Shown here: positions 9,148 to 17,604 of the stretch, piece after piece
Layout: every line of letters begins with the position of its first letter
How positions within the stretch are numbered: position 1 is the stretch's first letter
Assembly (NCBI GenBank): GCA_019634835.1
Contig: JAHCAO010000008.1
Location: 1 to 64,000, forward strand
Source of the DNA: Gammaproteobacteria bacterium
Lineage (GTDB): Bacteria > Pseudomonadota > Gammaproteobacteria > DSM-16500
Reading direction: 5' to 3'
Length of the DNA stretch: 64,000 nucleotides
Program-made: the position numbers and the translations under genes
The notes under the pieces: generated by a model
The model's database searches: none
What the model was told of the DNA's origin: nothing
What the model saw: only the letters and a program-made list of their open reading frames with translations

Positions 9148-9258
9148 ATGGAACATAATGATCAAAAAAACAAATTACCCTTTTCAAAAAGAGGGGCATG
9201 GTTAGGTTTTATCGCTTATGTTGTGCTGGTTTTGATAGTGATGGTGATATTGATATGA
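9148..9258 (+). CDS. Small single-span membrane protein (36 residues)
   Basis: A short frame of 36 codons starting MEHNDQKNK. It has a charged N-terminus followed by one long hydrophobic stretch (about residues 18-36, rich in Val, Ile and Leu), giving a probable N-in single-span topology. AGAGG precedes the ATG. The stop codon overlaps the apaG ATG in an ATGA arrangement, which suggests translational coupling. It sits 8 bp after mpl in what looks like a three-gene operon. Function unknown; that it is real rests on spacing, overlap and clean hydrophobicity. Confidence 0.5.
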   Translation: MEHNDQKNKLPFSKRGAWLGFIAYVVLVLIVMVILI

Positions 9259-9656
9259 AAAAATCTCTTAGCGTTTATGTGAGTTCGCAGCCTAGCTGGG
9301 TACCGGAGCAATCAGATCCGGTGCATCGAAAATTTGTATGGTCTTATGAGATTACTATCAAAAACGAAAGCGATGAAATTGTGCAACTATTGACTCGTTA
9401 CTGGCGTATTACCGATATGACTGGCAAGATTGAAGAAATACACGGAACCGGTGTTGTTGGATTGCAACCGCTTATTAAGCCAGACAAACAATTTGTATAC
9501 GTTAGTTACTGTCAATTGCTGACACCTCAAGGCACGATGGAAGGTTATTATGGGATGCAGAACTTAGATGAAAAGCATTTTAATGTTGAGATTCCTAAAT
9601 TTATATTAAGTGCTCCATCCTCCATCACACAATCATTCCGATCTAAACTGCATTAA
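9255..9656 (+). CDS. apaG: ApaG domain protein (Co2+/Mg2+ efflux-associated family)
   Basis: The chosen product has 133 residues, starting MKKSLSVYVSSQPS, close to the usual 125. It has the family's immunoglobulin-like beta-sandwich: VWSYEITIKNES, LLTRYWRITD, and the GTGVVGLQPLIKPDKQFVYVSYC block with its Gly-rich GxGVVGxQP motif. ApaG proteins are small cytoplasmic proteins of unclear biochemical role, linked to Co2+ resistance and Ap4A metabolism. An upstream in-frame start at 9198 would add 19 residues unlike the family. No strong ribosome-binding site precedes the ATG, consistent with coupling to the preceding small frame. No apaH or ksgA lies nearby, unlike in enterobacteria. Confidence 0.88.
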   Translation: MKKSLSVYVSSQPSWVPEQSDPVHRKFVWSYEITIKNESDEIVQLLTRYWRITDMTGKIEEIHGTGVVGLQPLIKPDKQFVYVSYCQLLTPQGTMEGYYGMQNLDEKHFNVEIPKFILSAPSSITQSFRSKLH

Positions 9657-9765
9657 TATGGTGTTATTATGTGTTCAAAATGATGCAATAACGTGTATAG
9701 ATTCGGTGAATCCGTTAATAAAGATGGTTCCACGGCTGTCGCCCAATAAGCATAAGCACTAACCT

Positions 9766-9801
9766 AAGAAAAACCGCAGATTGAATCTTACGGTTTTTCT
9801 T
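9766..9801. terminator. Bidirectional intrinsic terminator between apaG and recR
   Basis: A perfect 11-bp inverted repeat, AAGAAAAACCG (9766-9776) and CGGTTTTTCTT (9791-9801), with a 14-nt loop. A-rich and T-rich flanks allow it to act on both strands for the convergent genes apaG and recR. Confidence 0.8.
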
Positions 9802-9860
9802 GGTATGCCTCTATAGATCATCGGTGTCACACATATATCCGAGTATCATTCTTAGTCTTA

Positions 9861-10457
9861 TTAAATGAGCTCTCTACCCATGAGGGCATGAGCGAGTGTA
9901 TTAGGATCAATGTATTCTAATTCACTGCCTATCGCGACACCACGTGCGATGCGTGTAACCTTGATAGCGTATTGCTTAGCTAACTCTGAGATATAATGTG
10001 CTGTCGCCTCGCCTTCGACAGTTGGATTTGTGGCGATAATCACTTCTTGAATGTTACCTTGATGGAAGTATGATTTTAATTTGCTAATACCAATTTCTTC
10101 AGGACCCATGCCATCCAGTGGAGACAAATGTCCAAGTAAGACAAAATATTTTCCTTTAAAGATATTGGTTTGCTCGATGGCACTAACATCAATAGGATTC
10201 TCTACAATACATAATAATGCTGGATCACGATGCATGGAGGTGCATATTTCGCAGAATTCTGTTTCACTGAAAATGCGGCACTGTTGACAATGACCAATAT
10301 GTTCTATTGCTTCAGCAAGGCTTTGAGCTAGACGTTTACCATTATCGCGTCCACGAGTGAGCAACTGTAATGCCATGCGTTGTGCTGTCTTGGGCCCAAC
10401 GCCTGGCAAGCAGCGTAATGTTTCAATGAGTTGTTCGAGAAGAGGGCTGAAACGCAT
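9861..10457 (-). CDS. recR: Recombination mediator protein RecR
   Basis: A 198-residue protein of family length. An N-terminal helix-hairpin-helix ([16 protein letters not shown]) is followed by a four-cysteine zinc finger (CQQC...C-x2-C near residues 53-71) and a Toprim domain ([16 protein letters not shown]). It acts with RecF/RecO to load RecA on gapped DNA. Its ATG overlaps the ybaB stop by one base, the classical ybaB-recR arrangement. Nothing unusual is seen. Confidence 0.96.
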   Translation of the reverse strand: MRFSPLLEQLIETLRCLPGVGPKTAQRMALQLLTRGRDNGKRLAQSLAEAIEHIGHCQQCRIFSETEFCEICTSMHRDPALLCIVENPIDVSAIEQTNIFKGKYFVLLGHLSPLDGMGPEEIGISKLKSYFHQGNIQEVIIATNPTVEGEATAHYISELAKQYAIKVTRIARGVAIGSELEYIDPNTLAHALMGRELI

Positions 10458-10798
10458 TATTTAGGCAAATCACCTAAATTATCTGGCAACTTAATGCCGG
10501 ATAAACCACCCATTTTATCACGTAAATTCCTCTCAATTTTATCAGTGGCATCGTTAATGGCTGCGGCGATCAAATCTTCTATAATGGATTTTTCTTCCTT
10601 TAGTAAATTGGGATCCAATGTGACTTTCTTTGCGTAATGTTGGCCTGTCATAGCGATTTTAACTACACCGCCACCAGATTGTCCGATAATTTCCATTTCC
10701 GAAACTTGCTTCTGAATGTCTTGAAGTTTTTTTTGCATTTCCTGAGCACGTTTCATGATTTCGTTCAGGCCGATTTTGTCGCCAGTTGGTTTATTCAT
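10457..10798 (-). CDS. ybaB: YbaB/EbfC family nucleoid-associated protein
   Basis: A 113-residue protein with the YbaB signature: an N-terminal amphipathic helix ([22 protein letters not shown]) and then [21 protein letters not shown]. YbaB forms dimers that bind DNA. The gene lies immediately upstream of recR (one-base overlap) and downstream of dnaX, as in many proteobacteria, although here a 198-bp gap holding a palindromic repeat separates it from dnaX. Confidence 0.94.
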   Translation of the reverse strand: MNKPTGDKIGLNEIMKRAQEMQKKLQDIQKQVSEMEIIGQSGGGVVKIAMTGQHYAKKVTLDPNLLKEEKSIIEDLIAAAINDATDKIERNLRDKMGGLSGIKLPDNLGDLPK

Positions 10799-10879
10799 TA
10801 CAACACTCCGTAACTATTGTGTATAGTGTAAGCCTAAATATTATCAAAGATATAAGCGTTGTTCTATCATTTCTAGGAT

Positions 10880-10971
10880 TCATCATATTTTTGTTTTTGC
10901 AACGAGAGGACACGGATACTTTTCCTTTACTATTCACCGTAAAACACACTCATCCCTGATCGGGTTTTTAA
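10880..10971 (+). repeat. Dispersed palindromic element, copy B
   Basis: An intergenic block between dnaX and ybaB that aligns by eye with copies at 28031, 33018 and 56830. Shared landmarks in order are GTTTTTGCAACGAGAGGA, then ACTTTTCCTTTACTATTCACC, then GTAAAACACACTCATCC. The two ends are imperfect inverted repeats of each other (GTTTTTGC against the reverse complement of GTAAAACAC). Confidence 0.6.
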
Positions 10972-10995
10972 GTTGTGTTTTTATCAAGATATACA

Positions 10996-12576
10996 TCAAG
11001 ATAATAGCGATACTTCGATAGTCGCATCGTACATGGCTAACAGTTGCTTCACTTTGGAATCTTGCATGATTGTTTGTTTAGCGTTAGCAAGCCGTTCTTC
11101 TTGTTCTGATTGCTCTTGTTTTATTGGTGAAAGAGTTTCAGCAGATGTAAGATTGATCTCTAGCTGCATCGGTTGATTAAAATAACGGCTTAATGCTTCT
11201 GCAATTCTTTCTTTTAATTTTTGATTTAACATAGGTTGATGGTTGGTTGAGAGCACAAGAATGGCTTTGTTTTCTGTGATTTTCTCTAGCGAGCAATTTG
11301 CAGCTAAAGCATAAGCTACCCCAGATAATTCGAGTTTAGGAAGTATATCGCGCCATTGAGCTGCTGCTATCATTGCAGTAGGTTCTGGTGTGGCTGCAAC
11401 TTTTTCTGCAACAGAAGTTGTTGTTTTGGACAAAGGTGGGGTTGATAATGCAGGTTTTTCTATTATGGTAGTGGTAGGCGCACTATCCTGACTCTGTGTA
11501 TATAAGCCTGGATGAAAAGCCAGCATGCGCAGCATGCTCATTTCAAAACCTTGTTGCGGAGAAGAGGCGAGTGATAAGTCGCGTCTGCCGAGTAACGCAA
11601 TTTGATAATAGAGCTGTACGTCTTCTGCTGAAAAGCGCTGGCTAAAGGGAGCAATCAGGTCATTTTTTAGCGTTTTATCAGGTATTATTTGTGCAATCGC
11701 TATTTGATGAAAGAGACTGATGAGCTCTTCTAATACTTGTTGGAAGTCTGGAGTATGCTCAGCGAGACGTGTGATAGCATCAAAAAGCTGGTTGCCATTT
11801 TGTGAGGCGATTGCTTCCAATAAAGGCAATAAATCATCTTGTGCTACATTACCTAACATAGCATTGACATCAGCTTTGTTCACCGTACCGTGACCATAAG
11901 CAATGGCTTGATCCAGCAAACTAAGTGCGTCACGCATGCTGCCATCTGCCGCTTTTGCTAGTCTTTCCAGTGCTGGTTCTTCGCAAGCGATATTTTCTGT
12001 GGCACAAATATGCTGTAAGTGTTTTGCAATTTGTTCAGGTGTAATGCGTTTTAAATGAAACTGCAAGCAACGTGAAAGAATGGTGATAGGAAGGCGTTTA
12101 GGGTCTGTGGTTGCTAAGAGAAATTTGACGTGTTCTGGTGGCTCTTCCAATGTTTTCAACAGGGCATTAAAACTATGGTTAGACAACATGTGTACTTCAT
12201 CAATGAGATAAATTTTGTAACGACCTTGAGTGGGAGGGTACAAAACATTATCAAGTAATTCACGTGTGTCTTCGACTTTAGTGCGGGATGCGGCATCCAC
12301 TTCGAATAAATCGAGAAATTGACCCGCATCAATCGCTTGGCAAGTATGACATGTACCGCAAGGTGACGGTGATATACCGGATTCACAATTCAAACACTTG
12401 GAAAGAATACGGGCAAGTGTTGTTTTTCCCACTCCGCGTGTACCTGTAAAGAGGTAAGCATGATGGATGCGCTTTTGCGTGAGTGCATTGCTCAGCATGC
12501 GCAAGATATGTTCTTGTCCTACCATGTCCTGAAAATGACGAGGGCGCCACTTACGGGCCAAAACTTGATAGCTCAT
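10996..12576 (-). CDS. dnaX: DNA polymerase III subunit tau/gamma
   Basis: A clamp-loader ATPase of 526 residues starting MSYQVLARKWRP. Walker A is GTRGVGKTT; the four zinc-binding cysteines lie in CLNCESG...CGTCHTC; the DEAH-like box is LIDEVHM; sensor 1 is LATTDPKRLP. Domains I-III occupy the first 370 residues. A Pro/Thr/Ala-rich linker leads to a C-terminal tau region of about 120 residues. It is shorter than E. coli tau (643). The frame extends ten codons upstream, but the MSYQV start is conserved and has AAGG before it. No A-rich slippery sequence for gamma production was seen. It is followed by ybaB-recR and preceded by the 4.5S RNA gene. Confidence 0.95.
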   Translation of the reverse strand: MSYQVLARKWRPRHFQDMVGQEHILRMLSNALTQKRIHHAYLFTGTRGVGKTTLARILSKCLNCESGISPSPCGTCHTCQAIDAGQFLDLFEVDAASRTKVEDTRELLDNVLYPPTQGRYKIYLIDEVHMLSNHSFNALLKTLEEPPEHVKFLLATTDPKRLPITILSRCLQFHLKRITPEQIAKHLQHICATENIACEEPALERLAKAADGSMRDALSLLDQAIAYGHGTVNKADVNAMLGNVAQDDLLPLLEAIASQNGNQLFDAITRLAEHTPDFQQVLEELISLFHQIAIAQIIPDKTLKNDLIAPFSQRFSAEDVQLYYQIALLGRRDLSLASSPQQGFEMSMLRMLAFHPGLYTQSQDSAPTTTIIEKPALSTPPLSKTTTSVAEKVAATPEPTAMIAAAQWRDILPKLELSGVAYALAANCSLEKITENKAILVLSTNHQPMLNQKLKERIAEALSRYFNQPMQLEINLTSAETLSPIKQEQSEQEERLANAKQTIMQDSKVKQLLAMYDATIEVSLLS

Positions 12577-12697
12577 AATAAAAAGCCTTATAGCAACCAT
12601 TCCCATTAGTTCTGCAGGGTACAGGAATGTTTTAACCTATCAACTTGAAACACCACAGTCAAATTTAACCTGATACTGTACTAGTTTTATAAGCTCA

Positions 12698-12811
12698 TAG
12701 TAGCGAGCATCAGCCGCACTTCGGCACCCGTATCAGTCGCTACCGTTGCTTCCTTCCGGACCTGGCGGGGTTTGCAACCTATCGTTGCGAAGGGACCAAT
12801 ACTCGCTACTA
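12698..12811 (-). ncRNA. ffs: Signal recognition particle 4.5S RNA
   Basis: On the minus strand the conserved core CAGGTCCGGAAGGAAGCA is present, flanked by complementary strands that fold into one long hairpin. The outermost stem pairs TAGTAGCGAG (12698-12707) with CTCGCTACTA (12802-12811). The length of about 114 nt suits a gammaproteobacterial 4.5S RNA, the Ffh partner in co-translational targeting. It lies upstream of dnaX. The exact ends are estimated from the stem. Confidence 0.93.
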
Positions 12812-12845
12812 TAAACTTAACTTGCGTTTTACCAAAGATATTGCT

Positions 12846-12934
12846 CGGAGAGAGAGGGATTCGAACCCTCGATACGTCGTTAAACGTATACACGCTTTCC
12901 AGGCGTGCTCCTTCGACCGCTCGGACATCTCTCC
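12846..12934 (-). tRNA. tRNA-Ser (anticodon GGA)
   Basis: On the minus strand a complete class II cloverleaf is readable. The acceptor GGAGAGA pairs with TCTCTCC. The anticodon stem CACGC/GCGTG carries the loop CTGGAAA (anticodon GGA, reading UCC/UCU). A long variable arm is present, and the T-arm GAGGGTTCGAATCCCTC is standard. The discriminator is G, as in serine tRNAs. The 3' CCA is not encoded. Confidence 0.95.
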
Positions 12935-13012
12935 ATTAGAAACGCGTAAGGTAAACTAGATTTGGCTAGAGATCAATTGTTATATGGCTGAGCTTAGACA
13001 TGCCTTGTATTT

Positions 13013-14155
13013 TCAATCGAAAATGTGATGTAAAAGAGTATTATATATTCTTTCCAGAGTGATTAACTCATCTAAATCAACGCATTCATTAACATGATGT
13101 GCGGTAGCATTTGAAACGCCTAATTCGATCACTTCGGTGCCAGTTGGCGCAATAAAGCGACCATCTGATGTACCACCGCCTGTAGAAAGCACTGCTGATA
13201 AACCAGTAATGTCTTGTATGGCTTGTTGGACAAGCGAGATGAATTTTCCTTTTTTAGTAAGGAAGGGTTCAGCGCTGATGTGCCATTCGACATTGTATTG
13301 TAGGCCGTGTTTTTTAAGGATAGCTTCAGTGCGCTCTTTAAGTTCGTTAACGGTAACAGCAGTAGAAAAACGGAAATTGCATAAGAGATCTAGATGGCCA
13401 GGAATAACATTTGCTGCGCCTGTGCCACTATGAATATTGGATATTTGAAAAGTAGTAGGCGGATAGTATTCATTGCCTTTGTCCCATTCGATACCGGCGA
13501 GTTCATGTAACGCATTAGCACTTGTATGGATAGGATTCATGGCAAGGTGAGGGTGGGCAACATGCCCTTGTTTACCATGAATTGTTATTTTTGCGTGTAA
13601 GGAGCCACGCCGGCCGATGCGGATCTGGTCACCTACTTTTTTATTGCTGCTAGGTTCACCGACGAGACAGTAATCTATTTTTTCGCCGCGCTGCAGTAAG
13701 GTTTCCATGACTTTGACTGTGCCGTTAATGGCAGAGCCTTCTTCATCACTAGTTAGAAGAAATCCGATTGAGCCTGGAAAAATAGGGTTTGTTTTAACAA
13801 AGGTTTCAACGGCAGTCACCATGGCGGCAATGGCACTTTTCATGTCCACTGCGCCGCGCCCATATAAAGTATTATCGCGTATATCTGGTTGAAAAGGCGG
13901 TGATGACCAATCAGAAGTGGGGCCTGGTGGTACAACATCGGTATGACCGGCAAAAACAATGAGCGGAGAGCGGGTGCCATAGCGTGCCCAAAGGTTATTA
14001 ACATCACTAAACTGCATGGGTTCGCACTGAAATCCTATGGCTGCTAATCGCTGACTAATTATTTTCTGGCAACCAGCATCTTGAGGTGTGACAGATGGAC
14101 AAGCGATTAACTGGCTGGTTAAATCAACGACAGAGGGTAATTTACTTTTAATCAT
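13013..14155 (-). CDS. dapE: Succinyl-diaminopimelate desuccinylase
   Basis: A 380-residue M20-family metallo-hydrolase of the lysine/meso-DAP succinylase pathway, giving LL-DAP and succinate. Metal ligands and catalytic residues are visible: His in [11 protein letters not shown], Asp in [10 protein letters not shown], Glu-Glu in TSDEEGSA, the TGGGTSDGR segment, and a late His in ATAHHVNE. The dimerisation 'lid' domain lies at about residues 180-290. Its ATG overlaps the dapD stop (ATGA), so dapD-dapE are one operon. DAP supplies peptidoglycan, matching the nearby recycling ligase Mpl. Confidence 0.96.
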   Translation of the reverse strand: MIKSKLPSVVDLTSQLIACPSVTPQDAGCQKIISQRLAAIGFQCEPMQFSDVNNLWARYGTRSPLIVFAGHTDVVPPGPTSDWSSPPFQPDIRDNTLYGRGAVDMKSAIAAMVTAVETFVKTNPIFPGSIGFLLTSDEEGSAINGTVKVMETLLQRGEKIDYCLVGEPSSNKKVGDQIRIGRRGSLHAKITIHGKQGHVAHPHLAMNPIHTSANALHELAGIEWDKGNEYYPPTTFQISNIHSGTGAANVIPGHLDLLCNFRFSTAVTVNELKERTEAILKKHGLQYNVEWHISAEPFLTKKGKFISLVQQAIQDITGLSAVLSTGGGTSDGRFIAPTGTEVIELGVSNATAHHVNECVDLDELITLERIYNTLLHHIFD

Positions 14156-14994
14156 AGTGAGTCTATGTTCCGCAGTAATTCATTTAAGCCAACTTTTTCC
14201 CGTGTTTTTGCATCGACTTGCTTAACAATGACAGCGCAATAAAGATGATATTTTCCATCAGCGCTGGGTAAACTTCCAGAAACCACAACAGAACCAGCAG
14301 GAACACGACCATAGAGAATGTTGCCAGTTTCACGATCATAGATGCGCGTGCTTTGCCCTATAAAGACTCCCATGGAGATAACAGCACCTTCTTCAACAAT
14401 GACACCTTCCACTATTTCTGACCGTGCACCAATAAAGCAATTGTCTTCTATAATGGTTGGATTTGCTTGTAGTGGTTCTAACACGCCTCCAATCCCTGCG
14501 CCGCCAGAGATATGAACATTCTTGCCAATTTGCGCACATGAACCGACAGTGGCCCAAGTGTCTACCATTGTTCCGCTATCAATGTATGCACCAATATTAA
14601 CATACGAAGGCATGAGAATCGCTCCAGGTGCAATAAAAGCACCTTTGCGTGCAATGGCGGGAGGAACAACACGCGTGCCGTTTAAAACAAACTCTTCATG
14701 AGTGGTGTGATGGTATTTAAGCGGTATTTTATCGAAGTATTTAGTGAAGCCCCCTTGAACGACTTCATTATCGTGAATGCGGAAATATAAAAGAACCGCT
14801 TTTTTGAGCCACTCGTGCACATGCCATTTACCATTTATTTTTTCAGCAATCCGGGCTTTTCCAGAATCAAGCAATTCAACCACATGAGCGACAGCATTTT
14901 TGACATCGATAGGAACATTTTTTGGAGTGAATTGCATTCGGTTGACAAATCCATCTTCAATCATGGCTTGTAATTGTAGTATTTGTGTTGTCAT
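14152..14994 (-). CDS. dapD: Tetrahydrodipicolinate N-succinyltransferase
   Basis: A 280-residue left-handed beta-helix acyltransferase that transfers succinyl from succinyl-CoA to tetrahydrodipicolinate. Hexapeptide-type repeats run from about residue 105 to 240 ([41 protein letters not shown]). Length fits the family. It is the first gene of dapD-dapE, and a perfect 13-bp inverted repeat lies just upstream (15018-15059). Confidence 0.96.
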   Translation of the reverse strand: MTTQILQLQAMIEDGFVNRMQFTPKNVPIDVKNAVAHVVELLDSGKARIAEKINGKWHVHEWLKKAVLLYFRIHDNEVVQGGFTKYFDKIPLKYHHTTHEEFVLNGTRVVPPAIARKGAFIAPGAILMPSYVNIGAYIDSGTMVDTWATVGSCAQIGKNVHISGGAGIGGVLEPLQANPTIIEDNCFIGARSEIVEGVIVEEGAVISMGVFIGQSTRIYDRETGNILYGRVPAGSVVVSGSLPSADGKYHLYCAVIVKQVDAKTREKVGLNELLRNIDSL

Positions 14995-15017
14995 AGGAAG
15001 CCTCGTGAATAATAGGA

Positions 15018-15059
15018 TTTGTTGACAATTGCCATCCTCAGAATCTAATTGTCAACAAA
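15018..15059. repeat. Perfect 13-bp inverted repeat upstream of dapD
   Basis: TTTGTTGACAATT (15018-15030) and its exact reverse complement (15047-15059) are separated by 16 bp, and the left arm begins 24 bp before the dapD start. No T-run follows on either strand, so it is not an ordinary terminator. TTGACA sits in both arms, so it could be an operator or a paired -35 element. Function unknown. Confidence 0.5.
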
Positions 15060-15126
15060 CCCTAGTGCTTATTGTATCAATTCTGTCGATTACGCTCAGG
15101 TTTTTATACTGATAGAACATGCTAGA

Positions 15127-15645
15127 TTATGATTTTGTTTGTGCATAGCTTCCGCTCATGATTCTATCTGTTACTGCAATTAGCACAGCAGAAAACATTA
15201 AAGTGATGTGGATAAGGACTTGCCACATGACTACATAAAATTCTTTTTGTGCTGGGTCCATGAAGGTACGTAATAAATGTACGGATGAGATAGTAATTAA
15301 GGCCAATGCAAGCTTGATTTTCATCGTTCCAGCATTCACTTCATCTAGCCATTCCGGGTGGTCTGGATTGTTTTGCAAATGTAGATGAGAGACAAATGTT
15401 TGGTATCCACCCAGGGTGACCATAATTAATAAATTAGCAATCATGACCATATCTATTAAATCTAGTGCTAGCAGTATCGTTCCTGTGTCGGTGAGTGTGT
15501 TGGCATGGGCGACTAAATGAATTAACCCCATACCAAATTCGTAGACATAAACGCAGAGAATAACGATTAAACCTAGATAAAGTGGTGCTTGTAGCCACCG
15601 GCTCATAAAAATAAAATTTGCTAAGGATTGGCGAGTAGATTGCAT
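15127..15645 (-). CDS. YqhA/UPF0114 family inner-membrane protein
   Basis: A 172-residue protein. Residues 1-20 (SLANFIFMSRWLQAPLYLG) match the family opening. Four hydrophobic segments follow at about 17-40, 57-82, 108-125 and 138-160. The motif DLIDMVMIANLLIMVTLGGYQTFVS is characteristic of UPF0114. Function is not established in any organism I know of. It sits alone on the minus strand, upstream of the dap operon. Confidence 0.85.
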   Translation of the reverse strand: MQSTRQSLANFIFMSRWLQAPLYLGLIVILCVYVYEFGMGLIHLVAHANTLTDTGTILLALDLIDMVMIANLLIMVTLGGYQTFVSHLHLQNNPDHPEWLDEVNAGTMKIKLALALITISSVHLLRTFMDPAQKEFYVVMWQVLIHITLMFSAVLIAVTDRIMSGSYAQTKS

Positions 15646-15813
15646 GTATAGTCCTTAAATTATCTTAAGCCTCAAATCTAAACATTATTATGTAGATTTC
15701 ACTGGAGAGCGCAATAAGTATTTTTGACTGAATTTGATAAGGAGGCGTGGTGATGACGGGTAGCGGCATCTATGCTAGGATACATCTCGCTGAAAATTAG
15801 AAGAAAGTAATTC

Positions 15814-17604
15814 ATGATGGCAAAAGAAAAACCAAGACAAGTGGCGAACGCATTTTATATTTATTCGCGGCTGTTTACCTACGTGCGCCGGTATGGGTTT
15901 GCGTTGGTGATAGCAGGGATAGCAAGTATGGTTTATTCGGGGGTGGATTCTTGGTTTATTTATTTTTTGAAACCTTTATTAAATAAAGGGTTAGTTGAGA
16001 AAAGTCATGCATTTCTTGAAAAAGCACCATGGTTAGTGTTAAGCGTATTTTTCCTTCGTGGTATTGCTAGTTTTTTTTCAAACTATTTTATTGCTTTGGC
16101 ATCTCGCGGTGTCATTATGCATTTGAGGCAAGATTTATTTGCTCATTTGCAGCGGTTACCAGCACGTTATTATGATCATTCTACAACAGGACAAATCCTT
16201 TCTGTATTACTGTATGGTGTGGATCAAGTCGCCAATGCAAGTGCAGATGTTTTGACAACCGCCATACAAGCTTTGTTTTTAATTATAGGGCTTGTTTTTG
16301 TCATGTTTTCTATCAGTTGGAAATTGACTTTACTGTATTTTGTAATCATTCCATTAGTGACAGTCATTATGCGCGTGGCGAGCTTACGCATCCGTCGTTT
16401 AAGCTTAGGCATACAAGATTCTATTGCTGAGTTAAGCCATCGTGCAGAAGAAAATATTGAAGGATATAAAGTAGTACGTTCTTTTGAAGGTCAAGCGTAT
16501 GAATCAGAAAAGTTTAATAAAGCTGCTCGTAGTAACCGACAGCGAGAAATGAAAGTAGTGGTTGCCCGGACGCTAAGTGTATCTGCCGTGCAATTTATTA
16601 CCGCAGCAGCATTATCGTTAACACTTTATATTGCGACACTAGATGTTGCTGATTCATTACTAACTCCAGGCGGTTTTGTTGCGATGGTGGCAGCAATGCT
16701 GGCATTGTTAAAACCAATGAAAGACATGGCTTTTGTACAAAATAAACTTTATCGGGGGCTGGCTGGTGCGCAAAGTGTATTTGAGTTGCTGGATGAAAAG
16801 TCTGAAGATGACACTGGAACACAAAGTTTAACGCGAGCTAAAGGTAAAATAAAATTCTCACAAGTTAGTTTTACATACGATGAAGATAGAAAAGTATTGC
16901 AAGATATTTCTTTTACCGTCAATCCTGGTGAAGTGATTGCATTAGTAGGCCGATCGGGCAGTGGTAAATCGACATTAGTTAGCTTGTTACCGCGTTTTTA
17001 TAATAATTACATAGGTGAAATTACGATTGATGATATTTCAATTCGTGATTATCAGTTAAAGGATTTACGACGTCAATTCGCACTTGTATCACAACATGTC
17101 ACTTTATTTCACGATACAGTGTTAAAAAATATTGCCTATGGACAATTTGAAAAAATGACTGAAGAAGAAATTATGGCCGCCGCAAAAGCATCACATGCCA
17201 TGGAGTTTATAGAACAGTTACCCAATGGGTTTAATTCTTTGATCGGTGAAAATGGTGTGTTGTTATCAGGTGGGCAGCGTCAACGTATTGCTATTGCGCG
17301 TGCTATCTTGAAAGACGCGCCTATCTTAATTCTGGATGAAGCAACCTCATCACTGGACACTGAATCTGAGCGTTATATTCAAGCAGCATTAGAACAACTC
17401 ATGAAAAACCGCACGACGCTGGTGATTGCACACCGTCTTTCTACCATTGAACATGCAGATAAAATTATTGTCATGGATGAAGGCAAAATGATTGAGATAG
17501 GGAGTCATGAAGAATTATTAGGGCGTAACGGACATTATGCTAAATTATATCGAATGCAATTTAGAGACATGCCGTATGTTTTGGAAGCAGCAAATGAAGC
17601 ATGA
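15814..17604 (+). CDS. msbA: Lipid A export ATP-binding/permease protein
   Basis: A 596-residue ABC half-transporter with six transmembrane segments in residues 25-330. The nucleotide-binding domain has Walker A GRSGSGKST (about 379), the signature LLSGGQRQR (about 484), Walker B ILILDEATSSLD and the H-loop VIAHRLST. It flips core-lipid A across the inner membrane. The 3' end overlaps lpxK, the usual msbA-lpxK pairing for lipid A synthesis and export. Confidence 0.95.
   Translation: MMAKEKPRQVANAFYIYSRLFTYVRRYGFALVIAGIASMVYSGVDSWFIYFLKPLLNKGLVEKSHAFLEKAPWLVLSVFFLRGIASFFSNYFIALASRGVIMHLRQDLFAHLQRLPARYYDHSTTGQILSVLLYGVDQVANASADVLTTAIQALFLIIGLVFVMFSISWKLTLLYFVIIPLVTVIMRVASLRIRRLSLGIQDSIAELSHRAEENIEGYKVVRSFEGQAYESEKFNKAARSNRQREMKVVVARTLSVSAVQFITAAALSLTLYIATLDVADSLLTPGGFVAMVAAMLALLKPMKDMAFVQNKLYRGLAGAQSVFELLDEKSEDDTGTQSLTRAKGKIKFSQVSFTYDEDRKVLQDISFTVNPGEVIALVGRSGSGKSTLVSLLPRFYNNYIGEITIDDISIRDYQLKDLRRQFALVSQHVTLFHDTVLKNIAYGQFEKMTEEEIMAAAKASHAMEFIEQLPNGFNSLIGENGVLLSGGQRQRIAIARAILKDAPILILDEATSSLDTESERYIQAALEQLMKNRTTLVIAHRLSTIEHADKIIVMDEGKMIEIGSHEELLGRNGHYAKLYRMQFRDMPYVLEAANEA

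Noticed and set aside
10996-12576. Programmed frameshift in dnaX to make gamma
   Set aside because: No A6-type slippery run with a downstream stem was found; the longest A-run in the linker is five.
12687-12893. Short open frame across 4.5S RNA and tRNA-Ser
   Set aside because: It lies wholly over two well-supported RNA genes.
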